A stretch of DNA of 64,000 bases. Source: Euclidia mi (Eukaryota > Arthropoda > Insecta > Lepidoptera > Erebidae). This document shows, piece by piece, positions 23,182-34,125 of the stretch. The number at the start of each line of letters is the position of its first letter. The stretch's first letter is position 1. Under the pieces are notes generated by a model. It saw only the letters and a program-made list of their open reading frames with translations. It was not told where the DNA came from and searched no databases. Both the position numbers and the translations under genes were made by a program. The stretch covers positions 107,177,279 through 107,241,278 of the forward strand of contig OX123182.2 in the NCBI GenBank assembly GCA_944739405.2. The letters are read 5' to 3'.

Positions 23182-23388
23182 TAGAGGACGCCAGCAGCTA
23201 CGACTGCCATTTTTTTAATTTACCCGTTTTGGCCGATCCCGTTGGAATTTCAGGAAATCCTTTCTTAGTGCACCCCTACGATCCCCAAGGAACATACATG
23301 CCAAATTTCAGCTTCCTGCGGCTTATAGTTTCGGCTGTAGCTTGTCTGTCAGTCAGTCAGTAACGCAAGGATTTTATATATATAGATA
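23182..23388 (+). repeat. Dispersed repeat family A, copy 7, right member of inverted pair
   Basis: Near full-length plus-orientation copy, starting TAGAGGACGCCAGCAGCTACG and ending GTCTGTCAGTCAGTCAGTAA then a TATATATAGATAAG tail. Confidence 0.7.
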
Positions 23389-26097
23389 AGAAGTGCCACT
23401 GACACGGTTTTATGTCGCTTATATTTTTTGCAGCTGGATATATAATGTTTACCTACACGTTGTCATAATAAGCGCATTTTCTTGTCTGTCATAAACTAAG
23501 GGCTGTTATTACAGGGAGTAATAACAACAACATTATTTTGACAGTTTCCACGTTATGGGCACCAGCCACCATTGTCATCAACCGTGCTACCGAGAGCGCT
23601 TTCAGATTGTTTGCGATTGTTTCTGAACAATCTGAATCTGAATTATCTGACTTCCTAAAAACAATATCTCGCCGACAACTCGCCGACTTATTTCAAATAA
23701 CGCGACGGTAGCATAAGGCTGTTTTCAAGTAGAGATATGTTAAGCTGTTTTGCTACGAGGAAATGAAAGCTGAGCTATGAAACTATGTGACCGTTCCACT
23801 GATGCTAAGTAGTGGGCTGAGTAAGATGTGCTATGAAGATGCATCGCTGCTAGGTAGCTTTGTGAGGACTGCGCAGTTTGAGGTACGTAATCCAGTCCAT
23901 ATAACAAACATAGCTTAGTGTAACTCATTGCCACCAGTGCAGTGCTTAGCTCTATGCATCATTGAGTATGATTGGTGGACGTGCAACACATCCATTCAAA
24001 CGTAGCAGCACATTTCAATTAGGAAAAAAATTACTTTAAATGACATGTTTAAACCAGAAAGCGAGGAAAATCACAAGGAAGAACTAACCCCAAATATATA
24101 GCTACAGTAAGTTGTTGTATTCACACAATGGCTTTTCGCACAGTCAGTAACTAAAGAAACATAAAACATGGGCGGTATGCCTCACATTGGTATAATGTTG
24201 TTGGTTTATTCCCTTTGAATCCTACTTGTTTAACTCAGCGTGGTCGAGTCGTGTGGTTGCACCCGCATACCATTCTCAAACGAGTGTGTCTACCGCCAGT
24301 CTTCACGTGCAGACTCACCAGTACATACATTACGACGTTGTTAGTACGTCTTATGGTTTTGTAGGTACATCTGGTTGCTGAATTGTGTATGTTCTTTTAT
24401 ACAACTCACATCATCAGCCTGTATTTATCTGTCTTACTAGGGAGTTTCTCACTATGAGAATATGGGTGTAGGTAGTTGGACAACTTAACTTCACTTTCGA
24501 GAACATTATAGTCAATTGTTAGGCATGCAGGTTGCCCGACGATGTCTTATTTTGCCTTGTAGCAAGCGATTATAAACAATTTAATACGCACTTATGTAAG
24601 AAAAGTTAGTCCTGATCCCATGGGAATTTAGGCAAATACCAAAGACATTCACCGCTGGTTAATCTTTAATTGGTGCAAAGTCATGACAAGGTAGATGCAA
24701 AACATTTTTTTACTTTTACCCAATTTTGTCCTTAGGCAAAAGTTCCTAAACATAAGACATGCATCATACTAAGCCATAAACCACATTATATACCACTAAT
24801 GTGCAAACGAATTATAATATAATTCCGAAAAAGCAATATCAATTACATATAAAATGGCTTGTAATTGAGGCATTTCATACCGCGTTGCTACCGGCGCGCG
24901 CCGTCACCATTGCAGATTTATAGCGAACACTTATTATTAAAAAACTTGTTTTCAACCTCCAAGACCACGTTCACATTTATCAATTTCCCTCCCTGGCACT
25001 ACTTTACAATCAGTTCGTTTTATGTATTTTATTTTTGAAAATTCTGTTCCTGTAAAAGTAGTTAGTTATTGCATCCAAAAAATGGGTCCAAAAAACAAAG
25101 CCTATACCTACTTTTCAAATTGTATTGGAGATTCAGAGTTAAGTTATTATGTTAGAAGTCATTATGGAAGGTACAGTCAGCTTCATAAATATATATACAT
25201 TTACGTTATTTTATATGGTTATATTGTCCAAAATTGTTATAATTTTTATTATGTTTTAGGATTTTTACACAAGAAAATCTTGCCTAAATCGTAATTTACA
25301 AATTTAGTATAATAATCGAAGAGTTCTAATTCATAAAAGGCTCAGCAAAGATGTTGAGGTGTATAGCGACTTTTGGAGTTGACCGTACTAGTAATCCACC
25401 GGGTTCTGGATTGAGGATGATGATTGGATGGGCGAGAAGTGGAACTTGTTCGCTACAAAACGACTTTCCACAAACCATATCCCAACCCTCTTTGGTGTAA
25501 AAGACTGAGACGTGATTGAATGAGTGAAACGAAAATTCAATCTTTTTTTTTAAAGACCATTGAAATTAGGTGCTGCGAGAATGGAGCATTACAATTTTGT
25601 TAAGCTACAGATATCAAGAACTATCTTACTAAAGCGATGTAAATTGTCAACGTTACGTACATGGTATGACTCCATCACACGGCCAATGCAAACCTTGCAT
25701 CATCGGTTAATTACAAACGCCAAAACAAACCTATTAAATAACTCTTACACTATAGATCAAATCATTTTCACAACCACCGCAGTGACTTATTAAGTTAACA
25801 TTATGATTTGTTATTTCTTAAAGTGCTATAATTTATTATAAGCAAGCGGTATTCCGTGTTGTGCGTGCATTAGTCACGGGTACGTTCCTAATTTATGCGC
25901 GCCTTTTTCAAGCCACTAAAGAGAAAGTGAGTATATTGGGCGAATAATGGCTTTCAGTGCCAAGGCTGTTGAACTCAAATGCCGCAGTACACCAGGCATG
26001 ATGGTGATCGTGCCTGCTTGCTTGGAGAATCGTACCTCTATTTAGAGGAACACTACGTCCTTCGTAAGCCAAACCACGTGAGTGTCGTTCAGATCAG
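23389..26097. other. Long non-coding stretch, nothing recognised
   Basis: About 2.7 kb of AT-rich sequence. The longest frames (for example 25022-25294 and 25560-25793) have no recognisable domain, and their composition is that of the surrounding AT-rich DNA. Confidence 0.45.
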
Positions 26098-26232
26098 AGT
26101 CCTACCGTCCTTCAGAGGACACGTAAAGCCGGCGGTTCCGATATTTGTATTAGGGCAAAAGTTGTAAGGCCATGTCAACGGCCTCCGGGCAGTCTATAAA
26201 CTCTGACACTAGAATTGATCACACATTCAGAC
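26098..26232 (+). repeat. Dispersed repeat family J, copy 2
   Basis: Matches the 16.1 kb copy through GGACACGTAAAGCCGGCGGTT and GGCCATGTCAACGGCCTCCG. Confidence 0.55.
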
Positions 26233-26407
26233 GATGTGAACTTCTCAACTTGCGGTTCTTTATCATCGTGTAAAAAAATTGGCGGACTAGCTCGTTCGAT
26301 CACTGCAATCAATAAAAATTGTATAAATAAATTGCTGTCGTTCGTTAGACTCCCAAAAACTCGGTAATATCTGGGTCGATTTAAATTATAATCTTTTCCT
26401 GTTATTC

Positions 26408-26486
26408 TTTGGCGTAGTGGTTTCAGCGGCCGCCTGGCACAGCGCCTAGTGTTATGGGTTCATTCCTAGAGCAACAGTTGCCTTTT
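26408..26486 (+). repeat. SINE head fragment related to family S2
   Basis: TTTGGCGTAGTGGTTTCAGC (box A region) and GGGTTCATTCC (degraded box B) resemble the family S2 head; the body is missing. Confidence 0.45.
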
Positions 26487-26675
26487 AAAAACATTAAGGG
26501 GGTTTATAACAATAAAATTATGGTAAAGCTTAGGCTTTACTACATGTTCTTTCTTATAAACTACCTATTTATACCTTAAAAAAAATTTGTTTGTCAGGAC
26601 TATGTCTGTTTGGTCAACTATTGCTCCATAAAAATTGTGATTGACAAGGATTTTAAAATTACTTTTTTTGTTTTA

Positions 26676-26748
26676 GTGGTTCTAGCTCAGATGGTAGAGC
26701 GCTAGCTTAGTACGCGACAGGTACCGGAAGCGATACCCGGTGCTTCCA
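26676..26748 (+). pseudogene. tRNA-Ala-like pseudogene
   Basis: Seventy-three bases follow the layout of an insect tRNA-Ala: TAGCTCAGATGGTAGAGCGC (D arm), an anticodon arm with AGT in the anticodon position where Ala would have AGC, and a T arm around GGTACCGGAAGCGATACC. The acceptor stem is poorly paired and the anticodon stem has two mismatches, so it is probably not a working tRNA. It may be a dead tRNA gene or the head of an unrecognised SINE. Confidence 0.6.
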
Positions 26749-27140
26749 GAGACAAAATTTCATTACTTTGAATAAAAAAGCCCTAGTGACATAGTAGTAA
26801 GTGCTCTGCACAAAAAAATCTAACAATACGTAAGAGTGCCTACAAAGTATCGGTAATAAAACATGAATTTCTTTTTTAAAAGTTCTCGTTAACTTACTCA
26901 AATATAAAACCATCATCACTCTAGCGATTATCCTAGCATTCACGATTATCACCTTGGAGTCCGATGTTCGCCTTCTAGTCTATCCAGATATTTAATAATA
27001 TTAGTTTTTTCAAAGAGCTCAAGGGATATTCAATGGTTTAGATATTCAGAGGTACTCACTACCTATCACCACTGTTTAAAGATATTCATGACCAATGGGA
27101 CTGACGGCCCCAAGTCACGGTACAAGCGATACTAAAAACT

Positions 27141-27361
27141 TTGACTGCATGGCTGGCGTAGCGGTTTAAACGGTGGCCTCGCCGCTTGTACTGCGCCGCG
27201 TGTCGTGAGTTCGATTCCCACACAAGACAACACTTTGTGTGATCCACAAATTACTGTCCCGAGTCTGCGTGTTCTTTGTGTCCGTTAGTTGTATGTTTGT
27301 AAAGTCACCCGCGACACAGGAATTTCTTCTTAGTGCGGGAGTTGCCTTATTTAAAAAAAAA
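27141..27361 (+). mobile_element. tRNA-derived SINE family S2, copy 2
   Basis: Same layout as the 21.0 kb copy: TTGACTGCATGGCTGGCGTA head, box B GAGTTCGATTCC, CGCGACACAGGAATT body segment and an A-rich end. Confidence 0.8.
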
Positions 27362-28535
27362 TACTACGCATATTTATCTTCGAGAAGACAGTGGCGGGCA
27401 CCATGGGTACCCGATTTTCTCTGCATGGCATGGTCTGTTGTTGTTTTATCTAGGCTATCGCTGCCTGAAATCTATATGGCTTCTAATATCGGCGCGAAGC
27501 CGGAGAAAGACAATGCAAAAAGAAGAGCGTTATAAGCCACGCGTCTATATTGCTAAATTTTAATCACATTTTCCCTTTCTTTAGTCCGTTCCTTTCTTTT
27601 CATTACAACAGTTTTACTTGCTGAGTTGATGTCAGGGCTTGATGTCAATTTACCCTTAAATTTGTAGTTAGTTCAATAATTTATTTTGGGTCAAATGTAG
27701 TACCTACCTATTAAAGGGATACTAAAACATTGCCGCTCAAATATGGGGTCCTAACCTCTTTTGCAAATCTTAAAGATCTATTTTACAAATCTACAAACGG
27801 GTTATTTAAATAATTTGCTAAATTGTCCAATAATCGCTCAAAGGATCCCCAACACCGCCTCAACCTCGCCTGAGGGTACCTTTGCCAGATTGAAAGCTGC
27901 TAATAGCTACTTAATAATACACGAAAAGCAGTGAAAGGTTGATATAGGGTAAAGAGAGATAGCAATATAATATTAATGAAAACGCCACTGCCGGCTGTTG
28001 GCGACCAATTCACTATCCACTATTAGGCTGTTGATAATTCTCTAAGCCACACTCTTAAGGTTCATTCATAATATTCACACCAAGGAAATAGACGACAGAT
28101 TGGGATTATATCGCACTTTTATTTTTATATGGGAAATGTCCATAAGGCATTTCTTGACCTTTTGAAATTAAGCAAAATACAAGTATTAAAACTTTTATCA
28201 AGAAATAAAACAAATTGCTTCCAAGTATCTCTTTACTTGAAGACTGAAGTCTACAAAGAAAGAAATAAATAATCTTTTAATGGAAGGAAAGAGGAACCCA
28301 CCACGCACCCTCAGATTGACCACCCCAACTATTGCAATAGAAAAAGTTTGACAATACCGAACTCCTTTAAAAGGATAAGGGATATAGGAATAGTAGGGGT
28401 TCCAGGAAGATACCTGACTTGCAGTATCCCGCTGTCTGCGCCGATTATTCTTCGACACGTGTTTTGCCTCTGCACGAGGCATCCTCAGGAGCGATGGGCA
28501 ACGACTGAGCCTCAGTCACAAAAACCGTGTGGTTG
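27362..28535. other. Non-coding stretch, nothing recognised
   Basis: Overlapping short frames on both strands without any recognisable domain. Confidence 0.4.
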
Positions 28536-28655
28536 ACGGCATAGAATACAAGTGTCACCACCCCCTATCTTCCCGTAGGTGTCGTAAGAGGCGACTAAGG
28601 GATAACACGATGCAAATACCATCTTTGCGTAGAGACGGAAAACTCGACATCAAAC
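28536..28655 (+). repeat. SINE family S3-related core fragment
   Basis: GTGTCACCACCCCCTATC and GGTGTCGTAAGAGGCGAC match the core of the S3 SINEs (GTCACCACCCCATATC, GGTGTCGTAAGAGCCGAC), followed directly by the S4 SINE head. Confidence 0.55.
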
Positions 28656-28660
28656 CCTAT

Positions 28661-29022
28661 ACGACTGCCTCGTTGGTCTCGCGGCATAAATGTGCGCGTG
28701 GGATCGGGAGGTCCCGGGTTCGATCCCAGGGTTGGGCAGTGTTATTGGGTTTTTCTGTCACGAAATTCTCAGTAGCAGCACGGAGTCTGGAAATGTGCCC
28801 GGTACGGCAATAGGCTCGCCCCTTATTACGTGGGACTAAAGTATACCTGGCGAAAAGTGGGTGTAGAAATACACCTCTGCCTACCCCTTCGAGGATAAAA
28901 GGCGTGACGATATGTATGTATGTGTATGTATGTACTTACGTATATGTATGCCAATCCATTGTCGAGTAACAATAGTACAAGCCCTGCTTAGTTTGGGACT
29001 AAATGGTGTTGCGTGTATGTAT
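28661..29022 (+). mobile_element. tRNA-derived SINE family S4, copy 1
   Basis: The head has box B GGGTTCGATCC at 28716-28726. The body segment CGGAGTCTGGAAATGTGCCC, GGCAATAGGCTCGCCCC and ACACCTCTGCCTACCCC recurs reversed at 58.3 kb. Its last ~50 bases (CTTAGTTTGGGACTAAATGG) are the tail of family S1, so the copy combines an S4 body with an S1 tail. Confidence 0.7.
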
Positions 29023-29221
29023 TTGTTGCGTCTGCTAACATCTTAAGATACTTATAAATAAATGCCTTTGTACTGTTCTAAATATGTATTCGAGTAACTA
29101 GGTGTTTTCCTTGAGATAAATTTATCAATTAAAGGTGACAAATTTAAGGTTGTGCGTTGGCATTGTATGTAATGTTCGCAGTTTCAACTTCGGTCTCATG
29201 CTATTTTTTCTTCAATTACAG

Positions 29222-29447
29222 GTAATAATGCGCATAAGCGCAAAAATCAATAAAACAATGCGCAGTGATATTTACATTATTCATCAAGCTACAGCCTACA
29301 AAAGGCAGGACAGTAACCCTAACCTAACAAGTAATTTACCTCAGATGTCAGCATCTTCGTATAGTGCCCATCCATTTATAAAGTTGGGCAGTCGCATCTC
29401 CCTAAACGTCTTCCAGAGCGAATATGAACACCTATTCTACAGTCTTG
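29222..29447 (+). CDS. Candidate internal exon of an unrecognised host gene
   Basis: A pyrimidine-rich TTTTTTCTTCAATTACAG acceptor precedes an open stretch of 226 bases that ends at a good donor, TTG/GTAAGT. The phase is 0 at the start and 1 at the end. The translation runs VIMRISAKINKTMRSD through to SLNVFQSEYEHLFYSLG and has no stop. No protein family was recognised, and no matching exon was found nearby. The splice signals and open frame are what support it; a chance occurrence cannot be excluded. Confidence 0.3.
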
Positions 29448-30324
29448 GTAAGTGACTGATGTAACGAAGTAAAATTTTTACATACGTACAACCAATTGTT
29501 TCCAAGCAACGTTTTCCATCATAATGTGCTCAAAATTAAGGCAATCCGCAACACAACGGCATAGAGCCGAAAAACACATAACAGTTACATGATAAAAAGG
29601 TCCTCAAATCCTATCTCGATCCCTTTTACAGCAATTTCACACGAAACAGCGCGATGATAAGTGACGTACTATAATTGTGACAGTTGTCGCTCTCTCGACG
29701 AATCTCCATACATACTGCACTCTCCGTCCTCAGCCTAAAATAATATAATGCTTTCGTCTCGGCGTCGGCTCAGGACCACTTTCATTATCCTATACTAATA
29801 ACTTCTGAAACTATGTTCCTTCTGCAAACTGTTTCGTTTCTTTACTGAAACAGCTAACCATCTGTAGCATAAGCTATGAAACTTTGAAGTTTGAGGTTAT
29901 TTGACGGCCATAATAGATCCGGCGAAGTAAAGTAACGTTCACTGGGGTCACGTACGACAAACTCTATGTGCATTTTACTGCAGTGATGACACACCGGTTG
30001 CAATGGTGACTGTGAATAGGGGATGAACTGTATATGCGATACTCTGTTGGTCACGAAATGCAGCGTGATCGATAATACATTTCGCAGATTCGACACTTGC
30101 ACGACAGAACGACAAATTATTTTTAATTTTTTTAAGTATGCATATGTGTACTAGCAGTTGCTCACAAATTCAAAGAAACGCCCACAAATATGACACGCAT
30201 AAAATCATTTACTAAAATGCGTCCAGCCTTTGTGTGAAGTTCAGTGATATACACAATATGTAAAGAAGAATAACTAAAGACAACAGTTTGTACAGCTCCA
30301 CTCAACTCAGACATTATTTTTATC
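29448..30324. other. Non-coding stretch, nothing recognised
   Basis: Short frames only. Confidence 0.4.
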
Positions 30325-30520
30325 GCCAAAGTCAAAGTCAAAATCATTTATTCATCTAGGTCACAAGGTGACGCTTATGAACGTCAAATTTTAATGTACA
30401 TTACTTAATGCTTCTACATTTACATTTACTGCCCATTCGCAAAGCAATAGGTAGAACCACGAGAAAGAACGGGCAATAAAACTCGTGGCCACTCTTTTTA
30501 ATCGCCAGTGTTATGTTACA
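30325..30520 (-). repeat. Moth-type dispersed retroposon tail
   Basis: AAGTCAAAGTCAAAATCATT at one edge and ACTCGTGGCCACTCTTTTTA at the other are typical of a common lepidopteran retroposon 3' region, in minus orientation. Only one copy is in the window, so the call rests on recollection of the pattern. Confidence 0.45.
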
Positions 30521-30527
30521 CTAGCTT

Positions 30528-30660
30528 TTGCCCGCGGCTTCGCCAGCATGATATTTTTATAAAGAGTGGCCTGTGTTCCCCGGGTTTTAGACTATCCATG
30601 TCAAATTTCATCACAAACGGCTCTGTAGATTAGCCGTGTAGCATACATATAAACAGATAA
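30528..30660. repeat. Fragment of a common moth interspersed repeat
   Basis: Contains ACTAGCTTTTGCCCGCGGCT, a segment that recurs widely in moth genomes at the edge of RTE- or Helitron-related non-autonomous elements. The rest is diverged. Confidence 0.45.
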
Positions 30661-30857
30661 TAATGAAAATTACTTTTGTTTTCATAATCGTTGAACTTCA
30701 GGTAAATATTAGTAAATAAGTATATCATTGAAGTTATGAAGAGCTTGTTTACCTACTGAATATAACAGCAACAAATCATAAAATCTGAAAGCATTAGGTA
30801 GGTACCACAAAGTACATATCAGACAATCAGACCGTCCCTCCGCCTCGCTGTGCTTAA

Positions 30858-31162
30858 GGGCGGTTTCAGATTAGCGTATTTTTCTGCGCGTATACGGTCG
30901 TTTCAGCATACGCGCTTACACGCGCGCTATATTACGAGCTTCAAAAAACCGAACGGGCATATTTCGGCGTGTTCGCCCGAAACTGTAGTGACATCTTGTC
31001 AGTGTCAACATGGATTCTGACGGCTCGTGCATATACGAGCTTAGAAGCGCGTCAACGCTCGTACGAGTTGCGCGTGTGCCAAAAGGCGCGCCTGTACGCG
31101 CCTACATGCGCTTCCAAAAACGAGCTTATACGCGCGTATAAAACGCTAATCTGAAACCGCTC
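30858..31162. mobile_element. PIF/Harbinger-like MITE with TAA duplication
   Basis: 305 bp with inverted ends GGGCGGTTTCAGATTAGCGT and GAGCGGTTTCAGATTAGCGT (19 of 20 matching), flanked by TAA at 30855-30857 and 31163-31165. The interior is rich in CGCG and carries repeated TACGCGC/GCGCGTA motifs in both orientations. No transposase is encoded. The 3-bp TAA duplication supports PIF/Harbinger. Confidence 0.75.
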
Positions 31163-31599
31163 TAAGCGCACTAACACGTAGAAAGCGCTTTTAATGACGC
31201 TGCGCTTAGGTCAGATATCTGAAGGTAAAAGACAAAGTTAATCTACTTATATTAAATACTGAAGGCAATAAATCTATCAATTTTGAAAACAATTTAATAA
31301 CTTCTCTATAATGAGCATTGTAAAATACATATATATTTTTTATGTTATACTGTTTTATTACAACAAAAAATGATGTACCTAGTTAGATTATGTACTAAAA
31401 GCTAAAAAGTAATACGGTAAGTTCTAGCTACCAGATCGCACCAAGCTTCTCATCAATCTTGGGTATTGATCAGACAAATATAAAATCGTTGGGCAAGTGA
31501 AACCATAATGTTTACTCTGGATACCCTACGCCCAAAATTAATTTGTTTTTACTTAATTTTATTTTCAAGTTTTTAGTGTTGTTGTTAGTTGATACTTCT

Positions 31600-32470
31600 C
31601 ATTCTATTTTCATAGTGAGCCCTTTTCTACCAATCAAACCCTGTCATTCGATACCCATATTGAGGTATTTGTGGAAAATAAGTAATCCGCCATTTTGTGG
31701 CGGCGGCCATCTTGGATTTTTCATAGTGAGCTCTATTGTACCAATCAAGACCTTTCAATTGATACCTACCCATATTGAGGTATTTGTGGAAAATATGTAA
31801 TCCACCATTTTGTGGCAACAGCCATCTTGGATTTTTCATAGTGAGCTCTATTCTACGAATCAGGCCCTTTTATTTGATGACCATATTGAGGTATTTGTGG
31901 AAAATAAGTAATCCGCCATTTTTTGGCGGCAGCCATCTTGGATTTTTCATAGTGAGCTCTATTCTACGAATCAGGCCCTTTTATTTGATATCCATATTGT
32001 GGTATTTGTGAAAATAAGTAAACTGCCATTTTTTGGCGGCAGCCATCTTGAATTTTGCATAGTGAGTTTTCTACCAAAGAGACATTCTACCAATCAAGCC
32101 CTTTCATTCGATACCCATATTGAGGTATTTGTGGAAAATAAGTAATCCACCATTTTGCGGCGACAGCCATCTTGGATTTTTTATAGTGAGCTCTATTCTA
32201 CGAATCAAGCCCTTTTATTTGATACCTATATTGAGGTATTTGTGGAAAATAAATAATCCGCCATTTTGTGGTGGCGGCCATTTTGGATTTTTCATAGTGA
32301 GCTCTATTATACCAATCAAGCCTTTTCATTTGATACCCATATTGAGGTATTTGTGGAAAATATGTAATCCGCCATTTTGTGGCGGCAGCCATATTGGATT
32401 TTTCCTAGTGAACGGTATTCTACCAATCAAAGTTTTTATTCGATACCCATATTGAGGTATTTGTGGAAAA
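31600..32470. repeat. Tandem array of a ~111-bp unit, left part (about 7 units)
   Basis: Unit starts, marked by GTAATCCGCCATTTT or its variants, lie at about 31682, 31797, 31908, 32017, 32142, 32253 and 32364. Each unit holds CCGCCATTTTGTGGCGG, a 6-bp stem with 5-nt loop, then GCCATCTTGGATTTTTC, resembling a YY1/Pho-type CCAT site. Because 111 is 37 codons, frames run through several units and produce repetitive peptides that should not be taken as proteins. Confidence 0.9.
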
Positions 32471-32472
32471 TA

Positions 32473-33449
32473 TGAAGGGTACAGGGGAAAAACATGCCAT
32501 GTCACATTTTTATGTTTTTTGAACTGGTAATGCCATTGTGAAGTATAAATTTGGTAGAACGAAACGCCAAAACACACTTTGCAGTAACATGCATAGTCAT
32601 GGAGTAATATTCATAGTAAAATATTGATACAGTGCAATAACAAGCAATGTCCAACTCGTACAGGAGAAAAATAAGCATTGTCTATCGTTGTTAGTTTGAC
32701 GTTTGTGTAATGACGTCTTGTTTTTTGAGCTTATTTTGTTCGTCCTGTTGTGTTGTGTGGCGTGTGTTTAATATTATATTTTTATTGAAAATGTTGTCAG
32801 AAGAAGAAAACGAGGTTAATCTGAAGCAACCTACAAAAAACGTAAACTTTATGGTGCATTGTCGGATGTTAATAAGAAGATTAGACTTTAAAGTCATGAA
32901 ACTGGTCCAAGTTGTACTTAATTGCAAGAGATACAACTGTTTTGAAGCGAATACAAGTGAATGAGGAACAGAGGCTAGAATTTTGAAGGATTTCAACCTG
33001 TTGCCATCTAGGGATGAACAAAACCTTTATTTAAGTGGTCTAATAAGTGTTTTGGAAATTCAAAGAAGACTGCCTAGAAAAGAAGAACCTGAAGCTAAGT
33101 TTATGGATATCCAGGCCCTGTCAAAGTTTTGTGGACCAAAGGCTAAGCAATACTTCTCACAGATAAAATATAATGATACTTAAACAATAACTATTTCATG
33201 TACATTGCATATTATTTGCCTGTATTTTCGGACTTTGGTCTGTTTTCCTGTGTTAACTCAATAATCATAAGAATGAAAAGGTTTTTTTTTACTACACAAC
33301 AGAAACAAATATATTTTCTTTATAAATAAATATATCTGTCTTCTATTTGAAACTTAATTGTACCTTTTTTCAAGGATCAAAAGATTAATTTAGCAATTTC
33401 TCAGTTCATTGTCTTAGTGACATTGCATGTTTTTCCCCTGTGCCCTTCA
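32473..33449 (+). mobile_element. 977-bp DNA transposon inserted in the tandem array
   Basis: Inverted ends of 33 bp match at 31 positions (TGAAGGGTACAGGGGAAAAA at the left; complement ending CCCTTCA at the right). The flanks TA at 32471-32472 and 33450-33451 restore an unbroken array unit when one copy is removed. Because the flank is ATAT, a 4-bp ATAT duplication with ends GAAGGG is equally possible, and the superfamily stays open. An interrupted small ORF lies inside. Confidence 0.8.
32791..33183 (+). pseudogene. Broken small ORF inside the 977-bp transposon
   Basis: From ATG at 32791 (MLSEEENEVNLKQP) the frame continues through one TGA at about 32962-32964 to a TAA at 33181-33183, some 130 codons in all. 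It contains a Cys-Cys stretch (NCKRYNCFE) and a basic segment RRLPRKEEPEAKF. I do not recognise the family. It could be the N-terminal piece of a transposase, which would make the element an internally deleted derivative. Confidence 0.4.
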
Positions 33450-33720
33450 TATGTAATCCGCCATTTTGCGGCGACAGCCATCTTGGATTTTTCATAGAAA
33501 GATATTGTGCTTTTCTACGAATCAAGCACTTTCGTTTGATACCCATATTAAGGTATTTGTGGGAAATTAGTAATCCGCCATTTTGTGGCGGCGGCCATCT
33601 TGGATTTTTCATAGTGAACTCTATTCTAACAATCAAGCCTTTTCATTTGATACCCATATTGAGGTTGTTGTGAAGTAATATACTATGATTCGCCATTTTG
33701 TATTGGCGGCCATCTTGAAA
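33450..33720. repeat. Tandem array of the ~111-bp unit, right part (about 3 units)
   Basis: Units restart at about 33453, 33571 and 33688, in phase with the left part once the transposon is removed. The last unit is diverged. Confidence 0.85.
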
Positions 33721-33850
33721 TTACAATAATTTAAATATTATCTTTTAATCTTGATGACATTATGAGTGTATACCAAATATCCGATCAATCTGTCATCAGA
33801 AAGGGAGGAAAAATTCCAATTAATAACTTTCAGAGCTCAGGCTTTTTGCC

Positions 33851-34075
33851 GACTTAGTTGATAATTTTCCTTATATTATGGCAACATTACACAAAATCTT
33901 TATAAATTGTAGCCTATGTGTTATTCTGATGTATAAACTATATTATTGTAAAGTTTCATCCAAATCCGTTCTGTAGTTTTTGCGTGAAAGAGTAACAAAC
34001 ATCCATCCATCCATCCATCCATCTATCCAGCTATCTTCACAAACTTTCACATTTATAATATTAGTAGGATTAGTA
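33851..34075 (-). repeat. Helitron-type 3' tail region with (CATC)n
   Basis: On the minus strand this follows the helicase remnant and reads TACTAATATTATAAATGTGA, then a GGATGGATGG run, then CAAAAACTACAGAACGGATTTGG. This sequence type is widespread in moth genomes; its position here behind a helicase suggests that it belongs to a Helitron-like element. Confidence 0.5.
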
Positions 34076-34125
34076 GGAAGTGGGGATATTAGGGATATCA
34101 TTAGAGACTTTCTTTATACACAACA

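Noticed and set aside
31543..33673. Repetitive proteins with a YLWKISNPPFCGG-like 37-residue period
   Set aside because: They are translations of the 111-bp tandem unit; start codons and frame are not maintained across units.
31600..33720. CRISPR-like array
   Set aside because: Units are contiguous without unique spacers, and the sequence is clearly animal DNA.
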